IMG/VR virus record: IMGVR_UViG_3300028268_000004
Coordinates: 1 to 33,120 of that record
Source: a virus
Direction: 5' to 3' (one strand)
Length of the DNA: 33,120 nt
In this document: positions 7,602 through 14,317 of the stretch, in pieces
How positions within the stretch are numbered: the first letter of the stretch is position 1
Layout: every line of letters starts with the position of its first letter
Notes under the pieces: model-generated
Databases searched by the model: none
What the model was told of the DNA's origin: nothing
What the model saw: only the letters and a program-made list of their open reading frames with translations
Translations under genes and position numbers: made by a program

Positions 7602-8311
7602 CCCACGAAATCTACCTTCCTCCTCTGAACAAAGACAACGCTGTGCAGTTGGGGTCCGAAATTGACACCTTGCTGGACCAGATCACCTCTCACGAGCTTA
7701 GGCTAGCCAGTAGCTATGCCCGTCTCGGGGGGCTGCTTCGTGAGGTAAAAAACCAGCAATACTGGATGGTTTATGGGTATGACCGATTTTCTTCCTACCT
7801 TAGCTTTATTTGTGAAAAAATAGGTAGACAAAGGAGTCAGGTTTATGCTATATTAACTGTAGCTGAAACATTGCTTCCTTTGGTTTCCGAAGAGCAGTTA
7901 GAGTCTGTAGGGATTTCCAAGGCCCACGAACTTCGGAGATTGGTAAAACAAGGCGGAAATATTAACTCGGAGGTTCTTGACGACCGGAATCAAACCGAAG
8001 ACACCCTGGGAACTGTCCAGTTAATGGACTACGCGTCTCGCCCAAATGTGACGGCGGCTATGCTGCGGGTCAAAGTAAACGAACTTTTACACTGCCACGA
8101 AGGACCGTCAGGAAATTGGATCGATCTGGGAGGGTTTTATACAGATCCCGAAGAAAGAAAAGAACTAGAGGTGTTTTGGAACATAGGACGAAAGATTTTA
8201 GGTCTGACCAACGAGCAGGCAGACCACATCTGGAAGAAGGAAGTAATGATGGCAGCGGTTCGGGAAGCTACGTCAACATGGCAGGGAGAAATAGGAAACG
8301 CCAGTGCCTAA
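7598..8311 (+). CDS. ParB/KorB-like DNA-binding protein
   Basis: A 237-residue protein read from ATG 7598, which overlaps the preceding stop and follows GGGAGG; an in-frame ATG at 7514 lies inside the previous gene. Residues about 35-120 (ARLGGLLREVKNQQYWMVYGYDRFSSYLSFICEKIGRQRSQVYAILTVAETL...GISKAHELRRLVKQG) resemble the helical DNA-binding region of ParB/KorB-like and DUF3102-like mobile-element proteins, with a likely helix-turn-helix near 70-88. The C-terminal half is helical with no recognised motif. It could be a replication or transcription regulator, and is one candidate for the protein that binds the dispersed palindrome; nothing in the sequence proves this. Confidence 0.65.
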   Translation: MTHEIYLPPLNKDNAVQLGSEIDTLLDQITSHELRLASSYARLGGLLREVKNQQYWMVYGYDRFSSYLSFICEKIGRQRSQVYAILTVAETLLPLVSEEQLESVGISKAHELRRLVKQGGNINSEVLDDRNQTEDTLGTVQLMDYASRPNVTAAMLRVKVNELLHCHEGPSGNWIDLGGFYTDPEERKELEVFWNIGRKILGLTNEQADHIWKKEVMMAAVREATSTWQGEIGNASA

Positions 8312-8693
8312 AAAATCTAAAATGGTCCACGTTTCCCTAGGGGAGGATGGTAGAGCTACCCATATTTTCAAAGGAAAGAACTGGTTAAACTGCAACGGGG
8401 AAATGCTTTTGATAGATAGGGGCAAGGCCGTTGGACAGATTCGTCAGCAGGTTTTTGAACGATGTTCCGTGGAGGGTTCCTCCGATTGGCACGAATGTGA
8501 AAGGTGCGGAAGGACTATTACTTGGGAGACCATGGAGATGCACGAGACACTCCCCAAAGGATCAGGCGGGGAGGTCTCACTTGAAAACTGTGAGGCACTG
8601 TGCCACCAGTGTCATCAAGGAGCAGAAGATTCCGCTCACGGGAATCGGCGTTGGCATTCAGCAAAAATATCGTCCGAAGAAGGACTCGAATGA
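8304..8693 (+). CDS. HNH endonuclease
   Basis: A 129-residue protein starting with GTG 8304 and overlapping the preceding gene by 8 bp. It carries a zinc-finger HNH core: CERC (C65, C68), MEMHE (H80), LEN (N95), CHQC (C100, C103), with later His residues at H112 and H118. HNH proteins cut or nick DNA; in phages they work in packaging, homing or recombination. Its place inside a tight replication operon, with ATGA overlap to the next gene, argues against a recently inserted homing gene. The N-terminal 60 residues are not recognised. Confidence 0.8.
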   Translation: MPKKSKMVHVSLGEDGRATHIFKGKNWLNCNGEMLLIDRGKAVGQIRQQVFERCSVEGSSDWHECERCGRTITWETMEMHETLPKGSGGEVSLENCEALCHQCHQGAEDSAHGNRRWHSAKISSEEGLE

Positions 8694-9178
8694 TCGACAT
8701 TCTTAAATACGATCCCGTAATCAAAGATGTGATGTTTAAACTTCACGTAAACAGTCATGAAAAAGAAGACATAACCCAGGAATGTTATGTGGCCTTACTG
8801 GAGAAACAATCACACTTGGAAAAAGGTATTGAACTGGGAGATGATTTGAATTACGCAGCCACTATCTGCCGATCAAAAATCCTGGATATCTTCCGAGAAC
8901 AAAAAACAGACATCAAAACATATTCTTTATTCTCACACGGAAATTACAACAAGGCTTCCCAAATCAGTGAGTTGATGACGGATAGTATTACGGAAGAACA
9001 GCTACAGGACGCCATACTGGATCTTCCAGACAGAACCAGAGAGGCAGTCTGGGAACAGTTCATAAAAGGTAACCCACGTAAAACTGTTGCTGTGACTTTA
9101 GGAGTATCGGAGAGTACGGTCCAGCGCGAGTGCCAAAAAGGAATCAAGATGTTAAAGAAGAAGTTTGAGGTGGAGTAA
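8690..9178 (+). CDS. Sigma-70 family RNA polymerase sigma factor
   Basis: A 162-residue protein read from ATG 8690 (ATGA overlap); an in-frame ATG at 8600 falls inside the HNH gene. Residues about 20-75 (EKEDITQECYVALLEK...NYAATICRSKILDIFREQK) match sigma region 2, which contacts core polymerase and the -10 element. Residues about 105-158 (LPDRTREAVWEQFIKGNPRKTVAVTLGVSESTVQRECQKGIKMLKKKF) match the region 4 helix-turn-helix. The size is that of ECF or phage sigma factors. It probably redirects host RNA polymerase to phage promoters, for example the leftward virion block; its promoters were not identified. Confidence 0.85.
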   Translation: MIDILKYDPVIKDVMFKLHVNSHEKEDITQECYVALLEKQSHLEKGIELGDDLNYAATICRSKILDIFREQKTDIKTYSLFSHGNYNKASQISELMTDSITEEQLQDAILDLPDRTREAVWEQFIKGNPRKTVAVTLGVSESTVQRECQKGIKMLKKKFEVE

Positions 9179-9489
9179 TGGGAGTTCAAACACAAATTAC
9201 GATTACTTGTGATTATCCTGAATGTAAAGGTGGACAAAACGGTCCCAGTGTAGTATCATGGGATAAGACAAATACAGATGCTGGCAGAATTCCCCCTCCA
9301 CCAGAAGCTCAGTATCTAGTGACTCTTACCCACAACGGGGGAACAAAGTCTTTTTGTGGGCAACTACACGCGGCAATGTATTTTCTACCTCCGGGATACG
9401 AGATTACCCAGAAGAGGGTTGTCCCCTTCCCGGAGAAACCTGGGTGGGAAGATCGTCCAGAAAATGGAAAAGGAGGACAAGATGAGTAG
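9178..9489 (+). CDS. Hypothetical cysteine-containing protein
   Basis: A 103-residue protein that starts at the sigma-factor stop (TAATG). It has CDYPEC near residue 11 and a later SFCGQLHAAMYFLPPGYE, which together may form a zinc site. The C-terminus is Gly/Glu-rich and is encoded partly by an operator-like palindrome (9455-9469), so the tail of the protein may be shaped by the DNA site rather than by function. No family recognised. Confidence 0.72.
   Translation: MGVQTQITITCDYPECKGGQNGPSVVSWDKTNTDAGRIPPPPEAQYLVTLTHNGGTKSFCGQLHAAMYFLPPGYEITQKRVVPFPEKPGWEDRPENGKGGQDE
9455..9469. promoter_or_regulatory. Dispersed palindromic operator-like site 3
   Basis: GTCCAGAAAATGGAA, one mismatch from the reverse-complement consensus. 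It ends 12 bp before the ATG at 9482 and runs into its AAAGGAGG ribosome site, the same geometry as sites 1 and 2, although here the site lies in the tail of the previous gene. Confidence 0.75.
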
Positions 9490-9643
9490 CTTTTGGAGAG
9501 AAATTTGTGAAACTATAGGACAGTTTGGATCTATTTTTGCTATTGTTTTGTCGTGGACAAAATGGCATCTATTTTGGTGGGCAGTTCTTCACGGTAGTTT
9601 CGGGTGGCTTTACGTTATCTATTACTTTGCCAAGGGGTACTAA
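9482..9643 (+). CDS. Small membrane protein
   Basis: A 53-residue protein from ATG 9482 behind AAAGGAGG. Most of it is hydrophobic and aromatic (FGSIFAIVLSWTKWHLFWWAVLHGSFGWLYVIYYFA), enough for one or two membrane segments. It overlaps the next gene (TAATG). Small size and a SleB-like neighbour make a holin-like role possible, but many phages carry small membrane peptides with other roles, such as host takeover or exclusion. Confidence 0.72.
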   Translation: MSSFWREICETIGQFGSIFAIVLSWTKWHLFWWAVLHGSFGWLYVIYYFAKGY

Positions 9644-10005
9644 TGACCACTTCTGATTTTATAAAATCGCAGATCGCATTAGCCTGCTGGCGGGCGGCGA
9701 GGGACGAGCTCCACCACGTTATGCTGTCCGTGTGTATGGTGTTTCTGAATCGATCCCAAGCCTCCGGTAAAGATCTCTACGAAGAAGTAACAGAGTATCT
9801 TGAGGAAAATACGTCAGGATTTCCAGACACCCGTGATCCTCAATTTCAGCAACTACTCAACAAACTTGACACAGTAACTTCGGGACTAGTTAGGGATGGG
9901 ACCGACGGTGCTCTGTGGTTCGTTCCTAAAGCGAAACTTGAGACAGTTATGTCTCCAAACATGCAGATTACCACTACCCGAGGGCAGATGGTGTTTCTGC
10001 GATAG
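9643..10005 (+). CDS. SleB/CwlJ-like protein, possibly catalytically degenerate
   Basis: A 120-residue protein from ATG 9643 (TAATG overlap); an in-frame ATG at 9604 is less likely. ALACWRAARDELHHVMLSVCMVFLNRSQA resembles the first helix and strand of SleB/CwlJ-type peptidoglycan hydrolases (xYGEARGE...AxVILNR), and DGTDGALWFVPKAK resembles their D-T-G-G-A-YF segment. In that alignment the catalytic glutamate of GEARGE falls on alanine (RAARDE), so it may not be an active enzyme. No signal peptide. It could be an endolysin paired with the upstream membrane peptide or a non-catalytic relative; the match is by eye. Confidence 0.5.
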   Translation: MTTSDFIKSQIALACWRAARDELHHVMLSVCMVFLNRSQASGKDLYEEVTEYLEENTSGFPDTRDPQFQQLLNKLDTVTSGLVRDGTDGALWFVPKAKLETVMSPNMQITTTRGQMVFLR

Positions 10006-10016
10006 GAGAGGAAAGG

Positions 10017-10223
10017 GTATCTAACTCTACAACCAAAATTCGTACTTACAGCATTATCGGAAGAGTCATAATTGATGTTTCTGTTGATCGTAACGCTGAG
10101 TCTTGGGAATCTGCATTAGAACAAGCGGTAAATCTTAATCCTAATGATTTTGTTATAGCAAACGGAGATATCCTTGATTGCCAACCTGTTCGGATTTTGT
10201 CTATCAATACTGATTTAGACTAG
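10017..10223 (+). CDS. Small protein with no canonical start codon
   Basis: An open frame of 68 codons ends at TAG 10221-10223, and the next gene's ribosome site follows at once. It reads TKIRTYSIIGRVIIDVSVDRNAESWESALEQAVNLNPNDFVIANGDILDCQPVRIL, a convincing beta-alpha-beta pattern that I associate with small phage proteins. AGGAG at 10004-10008 is positioned for initiation at 10017, where the codon is GTA, not GTG. No ATG, GTG or TTG lies in frame near the 5' end. Either a rare start codon is used, or a base is wrong in the assembly, or the gene has decayed. Confidence 0.6.
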   Translation, partial: VSNSTTKIRTYSIIGRVIIDVSVDRNAESWESALEQAVNLNPNDFVIANGDILDCQPVRILSINTDLD

Positions 10224-10233
10224 GAGGTGTACT

Positions 10234-10398
10234 ATGCCGATTTTCACCTACAGTTGTCCATTTTGTGGAAAGAAATTTGAGAAGCTAGTTAAGCAGCGAG
10301 ACGACCCACCATTTTGCCCGGATTGCGGAAAGCCAACTATTCAGGTTTGGAGCACACCGAGTCCGGCGCAATGGCGGTGTCCGAGGAGTACATTATAA
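10234..10398 (+). CDS. FmdB-like zinc ribbon protein
   Basis: A 54-residue protein from ATG 10234 after AGGAGGTG. It begins MPIFTYSCPFCGKKFEKL and continues PPFCPDCGKPTIQVWSTPSP, a CxxC...CxxC zinc ribbon of the FmdB/CxxC_CXXC_SSSS type, common in phages and bacteria and of unknown molecular role (possibly regulatory). Its stop overlaps the rusA start (TAATG). Confidence 0.85.
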   Translation: MPIFTYSCPFCGKKFEKLVKQRDDPPFCPDCGKPTIQVWSTPSPAQWRCPRSTL

Positions 10399-10850
10399 TG
10401 GGTAAGATTCTTACTTTTACCGCTTTTGGAACGCCCCATCCCCAAGGTTCGTCAAAAGCCTTTGTCCGTGGAGGACGCGCCTATGTAACAAGCGCAAATC
10501 CAAAGATGAAGCCATACAGACACACCTTGACTCAAGTAGCATTGGGCGCTGTGGAGCAAAGCGGAAATTCTCTACCCCTATTTCCGAGACCAGAAGCTGT
10601 GAATATTTCTGTTGTGTGGACGTTATCAAAACCGAAGAGTACCCCAAAGAAAGTAGTTTACCCAACTAAAAAGCCAGATGCGGATAAGTTACTTCGGGCA
10701 GTTCTAGATTCTCTTACGGGGGTAGCTTACGAAGATGATTCGCAGGTAGTCAGGGTTTCTGCTCAGAAAGAGTATGGGTCACCCGAAAAGACAGAAGTAA
10801 CAGTAACAAGTATTGAAGAAGCAAGTCCATTTTCTGGACAGGAGAAGTGA
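10398..10850 (+). CDS. rusA: RusA-like Holliday junction resolvase
   Basis: RusA cuts Holliday junctions and branched DNA, helping recombination and resolution before packaging. The 150-residue reading starts at ATG 10398 (TAATG overlap). An N-terminal strand (TFTAFGTPHPQGSSKAFVRGGRAYV) is followed by the signature KKPDADKLLRAVLDSLTG...YEDDSQVVRVSAQKEYG, giving acidic residues D94, D96, D104 and D113/D114 that match the RusA metal site. It is about 30 residues longer than E. coli RusA. Its C-terminal residues SPFSGQ are encoded by an exact operator-like palindrome. Confidence 0.88.
   Translation: MGKILTFTAFGTPHPQGSSKAFVRGGRAYVTSANPKMKPYRHTLTQVALGAVEQSGNSLPLFPRPEAVNISVVWTLSKPKSTPKKVVYPTKKPDADKLLRAVLDSLTGVAYEDDSQVVRVSAQKEYGSPEKTEVTVTSIEEASPFSGQEK
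10825..10839. promoter_or_regulatory. Dispersed palindromic operator-like site 4 (exact consensus)
   Basis: GTCCATTTTCTGGAC, exact copy, in the last codons of rusA (SPFSGQ) and ending 10 bp before the ATG at 10850, next to AGGAG. Confidence 0.82.
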
Positions 10851-10999
10851 TGACGCAAAATATTTCAGAACACTCTACGCCTCGTAGATGCTCCGTTTGT
10901 CAACAACCGGCAAAGTTCTGGGTTTTCAAGAAGGCAAAAACCGGAGAAGATGACCTCTCTTCTCGACAACCACGTTGTGAATTTCACAAGGAAAATTAA
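10850..10999 (+). CDS. Very small zinc-site protein
   Basis: A 49-residue protein (MTQNISEHSTPRRCSVCQQP...) whose ATG overlaps the rusA stop (TGATG) behind AGGAG. It has CSVC early and CEFH near the end, a possible CxxC/CxxH zinc site. It ends immediately before the next ATG. No family recognised; likely real because of its position, ribosome site and coding-like composition. Confidence 0.7.
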   Translation: MTQNISEHSTPRRCSVCQQPAKFWVFKKAKTGEDDLSSRQPRCEFHKEN

Positions 11000-11362
11000 A
11001 TGAGTCATTCGTCTCGAATACAACACCACGTAGTAGTTGACATTCTTGCTTCGGTAGCAGGAGGATCCGCTGTTGTTGGTGTTGTTCAAAAATCTTTGGT
11101 AGCAGGAGTTATCTCCATATTGGCCCTAGTTGGTTTGTGGATGCTGGACAGGTGCAACATAGAGGAAGAAGAACCAGTAGACAACGTTAAGGAAGAGAAA
11201 ATGAAACTTCTAGATTTAGCAGTAGCAAATCTCCGAGAAATAGCTTCGCGAGAGAGACAGAAGACAGTATCACCAGAAGATGCAGCGGCCTACACCAAGG
11301 GGCTAGACGACGGGGCAGCAACGTTGGCGGAGTATATCTTGTCTGAGTTGAAGGAGGAGTAG
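11000..11362 (+). CDS. Hypothetical membrane protein
   Basis: A 120-residue protein starting directly after the preceding stop. The first 50 residues are hydrophobic (VVVDILASVAGGSAVVGVV...LVAGVISILALVGLWML), consistent with one or two membrane spans, followed by a charged helical tail (EEEEPVDNVKEEKMKLLDLAVANLREIASRERQ). An in-frame ATG at 11201 with GGAAGAG could give a soluble tail-only product. No family recognised; a membrane-anchored phage protein is as far as the sequence goes. Confidence 0.7.
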   Translation: MSHSSRIQHHVVVDILASVAGGSAVVGVVQKSLVAGVISILALVGLWMLDRCNIEEEEPVDNVKEEKMKLLDLAVANLREIASRERQKTVSPEDAAAYTKGLDDGAATLAEYILSELKEE

Positions 11363-11748
11363 TGACAGAATTTCGCATGAATCGATTGGCTAATTGCCAG
11401 AACAGGTGGCAAGGAAAGTACAAGCGGGTGCTCTGCGTGTGCTCGGCTGGTCTTTTACGGGCGGCCACCGCTGCTTATGTCCTGTCCCAAGAACCATATA
11501 ACTTCAACACACGTGCTGTTGGGGTTGCTAGGGAATTTGCCTTAATTCCCATCGACGAAGTTCACTTGGATTGGGCCGATGAAATTGTCGTAATGACACA
11601 AGATCAGGCCGAGAAGGTCCGGGAAATGCAAGAAGAAGGAGACGATACCCCAATCATCGTCTTAGACATACCGGATAACTACGCATACCGAGACCCCGAA
11701 TTAATTCGACTCATCAAAGACGCCTATACCGGAGCTACCGGAATCTAA
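11362..11748 (+). CDS. Low-molecular-weight tyrosine phosphatase-like protein
   Basis: A 128-residue protein from a GTG that overlaps the preceding stop, behind AAGGAGGAG. VLCVCSAGLLRAAT holds the CX5R phosphate loop (C27 to R33) at the end of the first strand, as in low-molecular-weight protein tyrosine phosphatases. WADEIVVMTQDQAEKV and LDIPDNYAYRDPELIRLIKDA match the rest of that fold, including a candidate general acid Asp in IPDNYAYRDP. The serine/threonine usual after the P-loop arginine is replaced by alanine. It could remove phosphate or act on arsenate- or nucleotide-related substrates. Confidence 0.72.
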   Translation: MTEFRMNRLANCQNRWQGKYKRVLCVCSAGLLRAATAAYVLSQEPYNFNTRAVGVAREFALIPIDEVHLDWADEIVVMTQDQAEKVREMQEEGDDTPIIVLDIPDNYAYRDPELIRLIKDAYTGATGI

Positions 11749-11760
11749 GGAGAACGTTTA

Positions 11761-12903
11761 ATGCCAACACCCTCAGTCCCAGAAAAGATCAAGCAACAAA
11801 TCAGAGACGCCCATACTTACGATCCAGACGAATCTATCCGGTCTCTGGCTAGACAGTTTGGGCTGCACCACAAAACCGTGGGGCGTATTCTGAAGAACGA
11901 ATCTACTTCCTATCCGAAAACAGAAGTAACGAAAGTCCATCACGAAGCAATCCGTAAGCTGCTAAAGAAGAGTCCACTGTCTACGGAAGAGATAGCCAAC
12001 GCCTTAGACTGTAGCCCCAAGAGAGTAGAAGAAGCTATCACGGAGATGAAATCCCGAGGTTCCCTACTTTTAACAACGGTAAATGGTCTTTATGACCTCG
12101 GCGATAGCGTTCTTCTAGAACCAGGGAAAAGTGAAGTCAAGGGAGGAAAAGGAGATTGGACACATAGTTTCGGATTTACTACCGATAACCACTTGTGTAA
12201 TCGTAACTCTCGTCTAGATGTCTTGAACGCAGCTTATGACCACTTTGAGAAGGAAGGTATCACCGTTGCCTATAATGCGGGAAACTGGGTAGACGGAGAA
12301 GCTCGTTTTAATAAAACAGAGCTTTTAACCGCCCCCGGAATGGACCACCAGCTTGACTACATGATTGACAACTTCCCCCAAAAGAAAGGAATTGAAACTC
12401 ATTACATCGCTGGTGACGATCACGAAGGATGGTACCAGCAGAGAGAAGGAATTGAAGTTGGAAGGTACCTACAAATGAGAGCGGAAGATCAAGGGAGATA
12501 CGACCTGAAGTATCTTGGATATGGTGAGGCTGACGTAAAGCTATCATATGGATCAGGTTTAGCGGTTATGCGCGTTGTCCACCCCGGAGGAGGATCGGCT
12601 TATGCTATCTCCTATACTGACCAGAAACGAGTGGAGTCCTACCAGGGAGGGGAGAAGCCACAGATCGAACTTGTTGGTCACTACCACAAGTTTAATCACG
12701 GTTACCCCCGTGAAGTTCACACGGTCCAGGGAGGGTGTACTTGCGACCAGAGTATATTCATGCGAAAGAAGCGTCTGCAAGCCCACGTCGGGTATTCTAT
12801 AATTAAGATTAAGCAGAATGATCTTGGCATTGTAACCCGATTCTCAGTAGAATGGTTTCCATTTTTTGATAGGGGATACTACGAGAAAAGGTTCGTGGGG
12901 TAG
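11761..12903 (+). CDS. HTH-metallophosphoesterase fusion protein
   Basis: A 380-residue protein with an N-terminal DNA-binding part and a C-terminal calcineurin-like phosphoesterase. The first HTH is at about 24-46 (SIRSLARQFGLHHKTVGRIL) and a second winged-helix-like unit at about 62-113 (LSTEEIANALDCSPKRVEEAI). Metal-site motifs follow: TDNH (D142, H144), GNWVDG (N175, D178), GDDHE (D220, H221, E222), VVHPGG (H274) and GHYH (H307, H309). Compared with the canonical GDxVD and GNHE, the Asp and Asn are exchanged between the two motifs. The start follows AAGGAG. A nuclease or phosphodiesterase aimed at specific DNA is plausible; substrate unknown. It is the longest DNA-binding candidate in the rightward block. 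Confidence 0.82.
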   Translation: MPTPSVPEKIKQQIRDAHTYDPDESIRSLARQFGLHHKTVGRILKNESTSYPKTEVTKVHHEAIRKLLKKSPLSTEEIANALDCSPKRVEEAITEMKSRGSLLLTTVNGLYDLGDSVLLEPGKSEVKGGKGDWTHSFGFTTDNHLCNRNSRLDVLNAAYDHFEKEGITVAYNAGNWVDGEARFNKTELLTAPGMDHQLDYMIDNFPQKKGIETHYIAGDDHEGWYQQREGIEVGRYLQMRAEDQGRYDLKYLGYGEADVKLSYGSGLAVMRVVHPGGGSAYAISYTDQKRVESYQGGEKPQIELVGHYHKFNHGYPREVHTVQGGCTCDQSIFMRKKRLQAHVGYSIIKIKQNDLGIVTRFSVEWFPFFDRGYYEKRFVG

Positions 12904-12922
12904 AAAGTGAAAGAGGAGAATC

Positions 12923-13072
12923 ATGCCTAAGTATAGTGTAAGTGTCTATTGGGAAGGTGAAGTAGAAGCAGAAGACGAGGGAGATGCTTTGATTCAGGCT
13001 TCTACGGATTTTGATTTTATTGAGGAAGCCCGAGCAGAAGAACAGTCTGACTACGAAGACGAGGAGAACTAA
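12923..13072 (+). CDS. Very small acidic protein
   Basis: A 49-residue protein from ATG 12923 after AGAGGAG (MPKYSVSVYWEGEVEAEDEGDALIQASTDFDF...DYEDEEN). A short beta hairpin is followed by a helix and a strongly acidic tail. The start pattern resembles the small protein at 10017 and other phage peptides with an 'EGDAL' helix. Its stop overlaps the next ATG (TAATG). The acidic tail could mimic nucleic acid, which is speculation. Confidence 0.7.
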   Translation: MPKYSVSVYWEGEVEAEDEGDALIQASTDFDFIEEARAEEQSDYEDEEN

Positions 13073-13440
13073 TGAGCGCATTTTCTGACAAAGTTGACGA
13101 GATGGCCTCACTTGTAAAAGCCAAGAATATAGCCTATGGTAACTCTTTCGGTACGGCGGGAGAAGCCCTAAAGATTCTCTACCCAGACGGAATTAAGACT
13201 GACCAGTACCCTGATGCTCTTTTAGTAGCAAGAATCTGGGATAAGCTAAAACGGATTGCTACGGATAATGATCCTTTCGGAGAGTCTCCTTTTGTAGACG
13301 TTGCGGGGTATGCTATTTGCGGAGCTACTCTAAAGATAGAATGTAAGGGTATTGCCGAGGCTATTAGTGGACCTATCCACAATTCAGTTCCGTACGCAAA
13401 GACAGCAGAAGAACGTTTGTATGGTATTTATGAGAGATGA
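13072..13440 (+). CDS. DUF1599/Nmad1-like protein
   Basis: A 122-residue protein from an ATG overlapping the preceding stop, after GAGGAG. AKNIAYGNSFGTAGEALKILYPDGIKTDQYPDALLVARIWDKLKRIATDNDPFGESPFVDVAGYAICG resembles the DUF1599 / nucleotide-modification-associated domain 1 family, helical proteins found in phages alongside DNA-base modification genes. The family role is not settled, and my assignment is by eye. It is the last rightward gene; the palindrome and terminator follow. Confidence 0.6.
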   Translation: MSAFSDKVDEMASLVKAKNIAYGNSFGTAGEALKILYPDGIKTDQYPDALLVARIWDKLKRIATDNDPFGESPFVDVAGYAICGATLKIECKGIAEAISGPIHNSVPYAKTAEERLYGIYER

Positions 13441-13467
13441 AGAGTTACTGGACGACTTAAAAAGGTA

Positions 13468-13482
13468 GTCCATTTTCTGGAC
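13468..13482. promoter_or_regulatory. Dispersed palindromic operator-like site 5 (exact consensus)
   Basis: GTCCATTTTCTGGAC, exact copy, preceded by GGTA like site 2. No start codon follows on either strand: it lies after the last rightward gene and 6 bp before the central terminator hairpin. This placement is unlike a simple promoter operator and recalls stoperators. Confidence 0.82.
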
Positions 13483-13488
13483 GAACAA

Positions 13489-13521
13489 AATCCCCTCTTA
13501 GAGATGATCTAGGAGGGGATT
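13489..13521. terminator. Hairpin terminator between convergent operons
   Basis: AATCCCCTCTTAGA pairs with TCTAGGAGGGGATT (one G-U pair) around the loop GATGA, giving a stem of about 14 bp. On the minus strand the stem runs into TTTTGTT, a U tract suited to ending the leftward virion transcript; on the plus strand the trailing sequence is less U-rich (TCGTGTCTTACTTACTTTTT). It lies exactly between the ends of the two gene blocks. Confidence 0.85.
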
Positions 13522-13531
13522 CGTGTCTTAC

Positions 13532-14317
13532 TTACTTTTTGGATGGTTTCTTTTTAGGAGAGGTATCTTGTGATTTTCCTCCCATCAACGGATCTGCGGG
13601 CAAAACTCCCAGACCGAGTGTGTCATATGATGGAAGTCCAGGGGAGAATGATTTAGGTTCAATGGATACTGGTTTCTGTGCTCCCAGAAGTTCGAGAACA
13701 GGATTTCGTTTCAGATTTTCTTTGTCGCTGGGCATGTTCGCCAGTTGCCTGATAAACGGGTGATAGGCTTGCTGGAGTCTATACATTTCCCGTTCTTCCT
13801 TGGGAGTGATTTTTCCTTGATACGCTTTATTCAAGTAGAAATCGTGACGGACTTTGTAGTCCTTCACCATTTCCGCTTGCTGCTCGTAGTTAAAGTCGGA
13901 TATGGTTTTCCGCTGTCTCTGGGCGGCTTCGAGACCTTCTATCCCTCCATAATCATATGCTTTCCGAGATTGAAGAACAACAGGAGTTGCCGGAGAAATA
14001 TCTTTGTTCCGAGTTTCCTGGAAGGTGTGGGTAAGTTCGTGGTTTAGAACTGGGGGACCGTATGATTTTGGGTCTAATACCTTAACTTTGTACGGATTAT
14101 CCGAATCAACCTCTGCTGTGGAGTTTCTCTCCTGCTGGGTTCGAGGTGCAGTGACTACCTGTTGGACTTTGCTCATATCTAGGTTCTGTTGGAGAAAAGC
14201 GGGAACCTGCGAGTAATCTTTATCCAGTTGGTAGCCGTCCGGGGGTTTTACATCTATCTTGTACCCAGAAGGAGGGGACGGATTTTGTCCGTTTAATGGA
14301 CTAGAAGGACTAGCCAT
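13532..14317 (-). CDS. HExxH zinc-metallopeptidase-like protein
   Basis: A 261-residue protein, the last gene of the leftward block, overlapping its upstream neighbour by 8 bp with GGGAGAG before ATG 14317. NHELTHTFQ (about residues 92-100) holds an HExxH zinc motif, and YEQQAEMVKDY about 50 residues later offers a third glutamate ligand, like DUF4157-type zincins. The flanks are Pro-rich and the tail is Lys-rich (SPKKKPSKK). It could process virion proteins, digest cell wall peptides or act as an injected protease. Its N-terminal SPLNGQ is coded by an operator-like palindrome. Confidence 0.65.
   Translation of the reverse strand: MASPSSPLNGQNPSPPSGYKIDVKPPDGYQLDKDYSQVPAFLQQNLDMSKVQQVVTAPRTQQERNSTAEVDSDNPYKVKVLDPKSYGPPVLNHELTHTFQETRNKDISPATPVVLQSRKAYDYGGIEGLEAAQRQRKTISDFNYEQQAEMVKDYKVRHDFYLNKAYQGKITPKEEREMYRLQQAYHPFIRQLANMPSDKENLKRNPVLELLGAQKPVSIEPKSFSPGLPSYDTLGLGVLPADPLMGGKSQDTSPKKKPSKK
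14287..14301. promoter_or_regulatory. Dispersed palindromic operator-like site 6 (TTTAA type)
   Basis: GTCCGTTTAATGGAC, with the central TTTTC replaced by TTTAA and one arm base changed. It lies just inside the start of the HExxH gene (codons for SPLNGQ), 16 bp after its ATG in the minus-strand sense. Confidence 0.6.
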
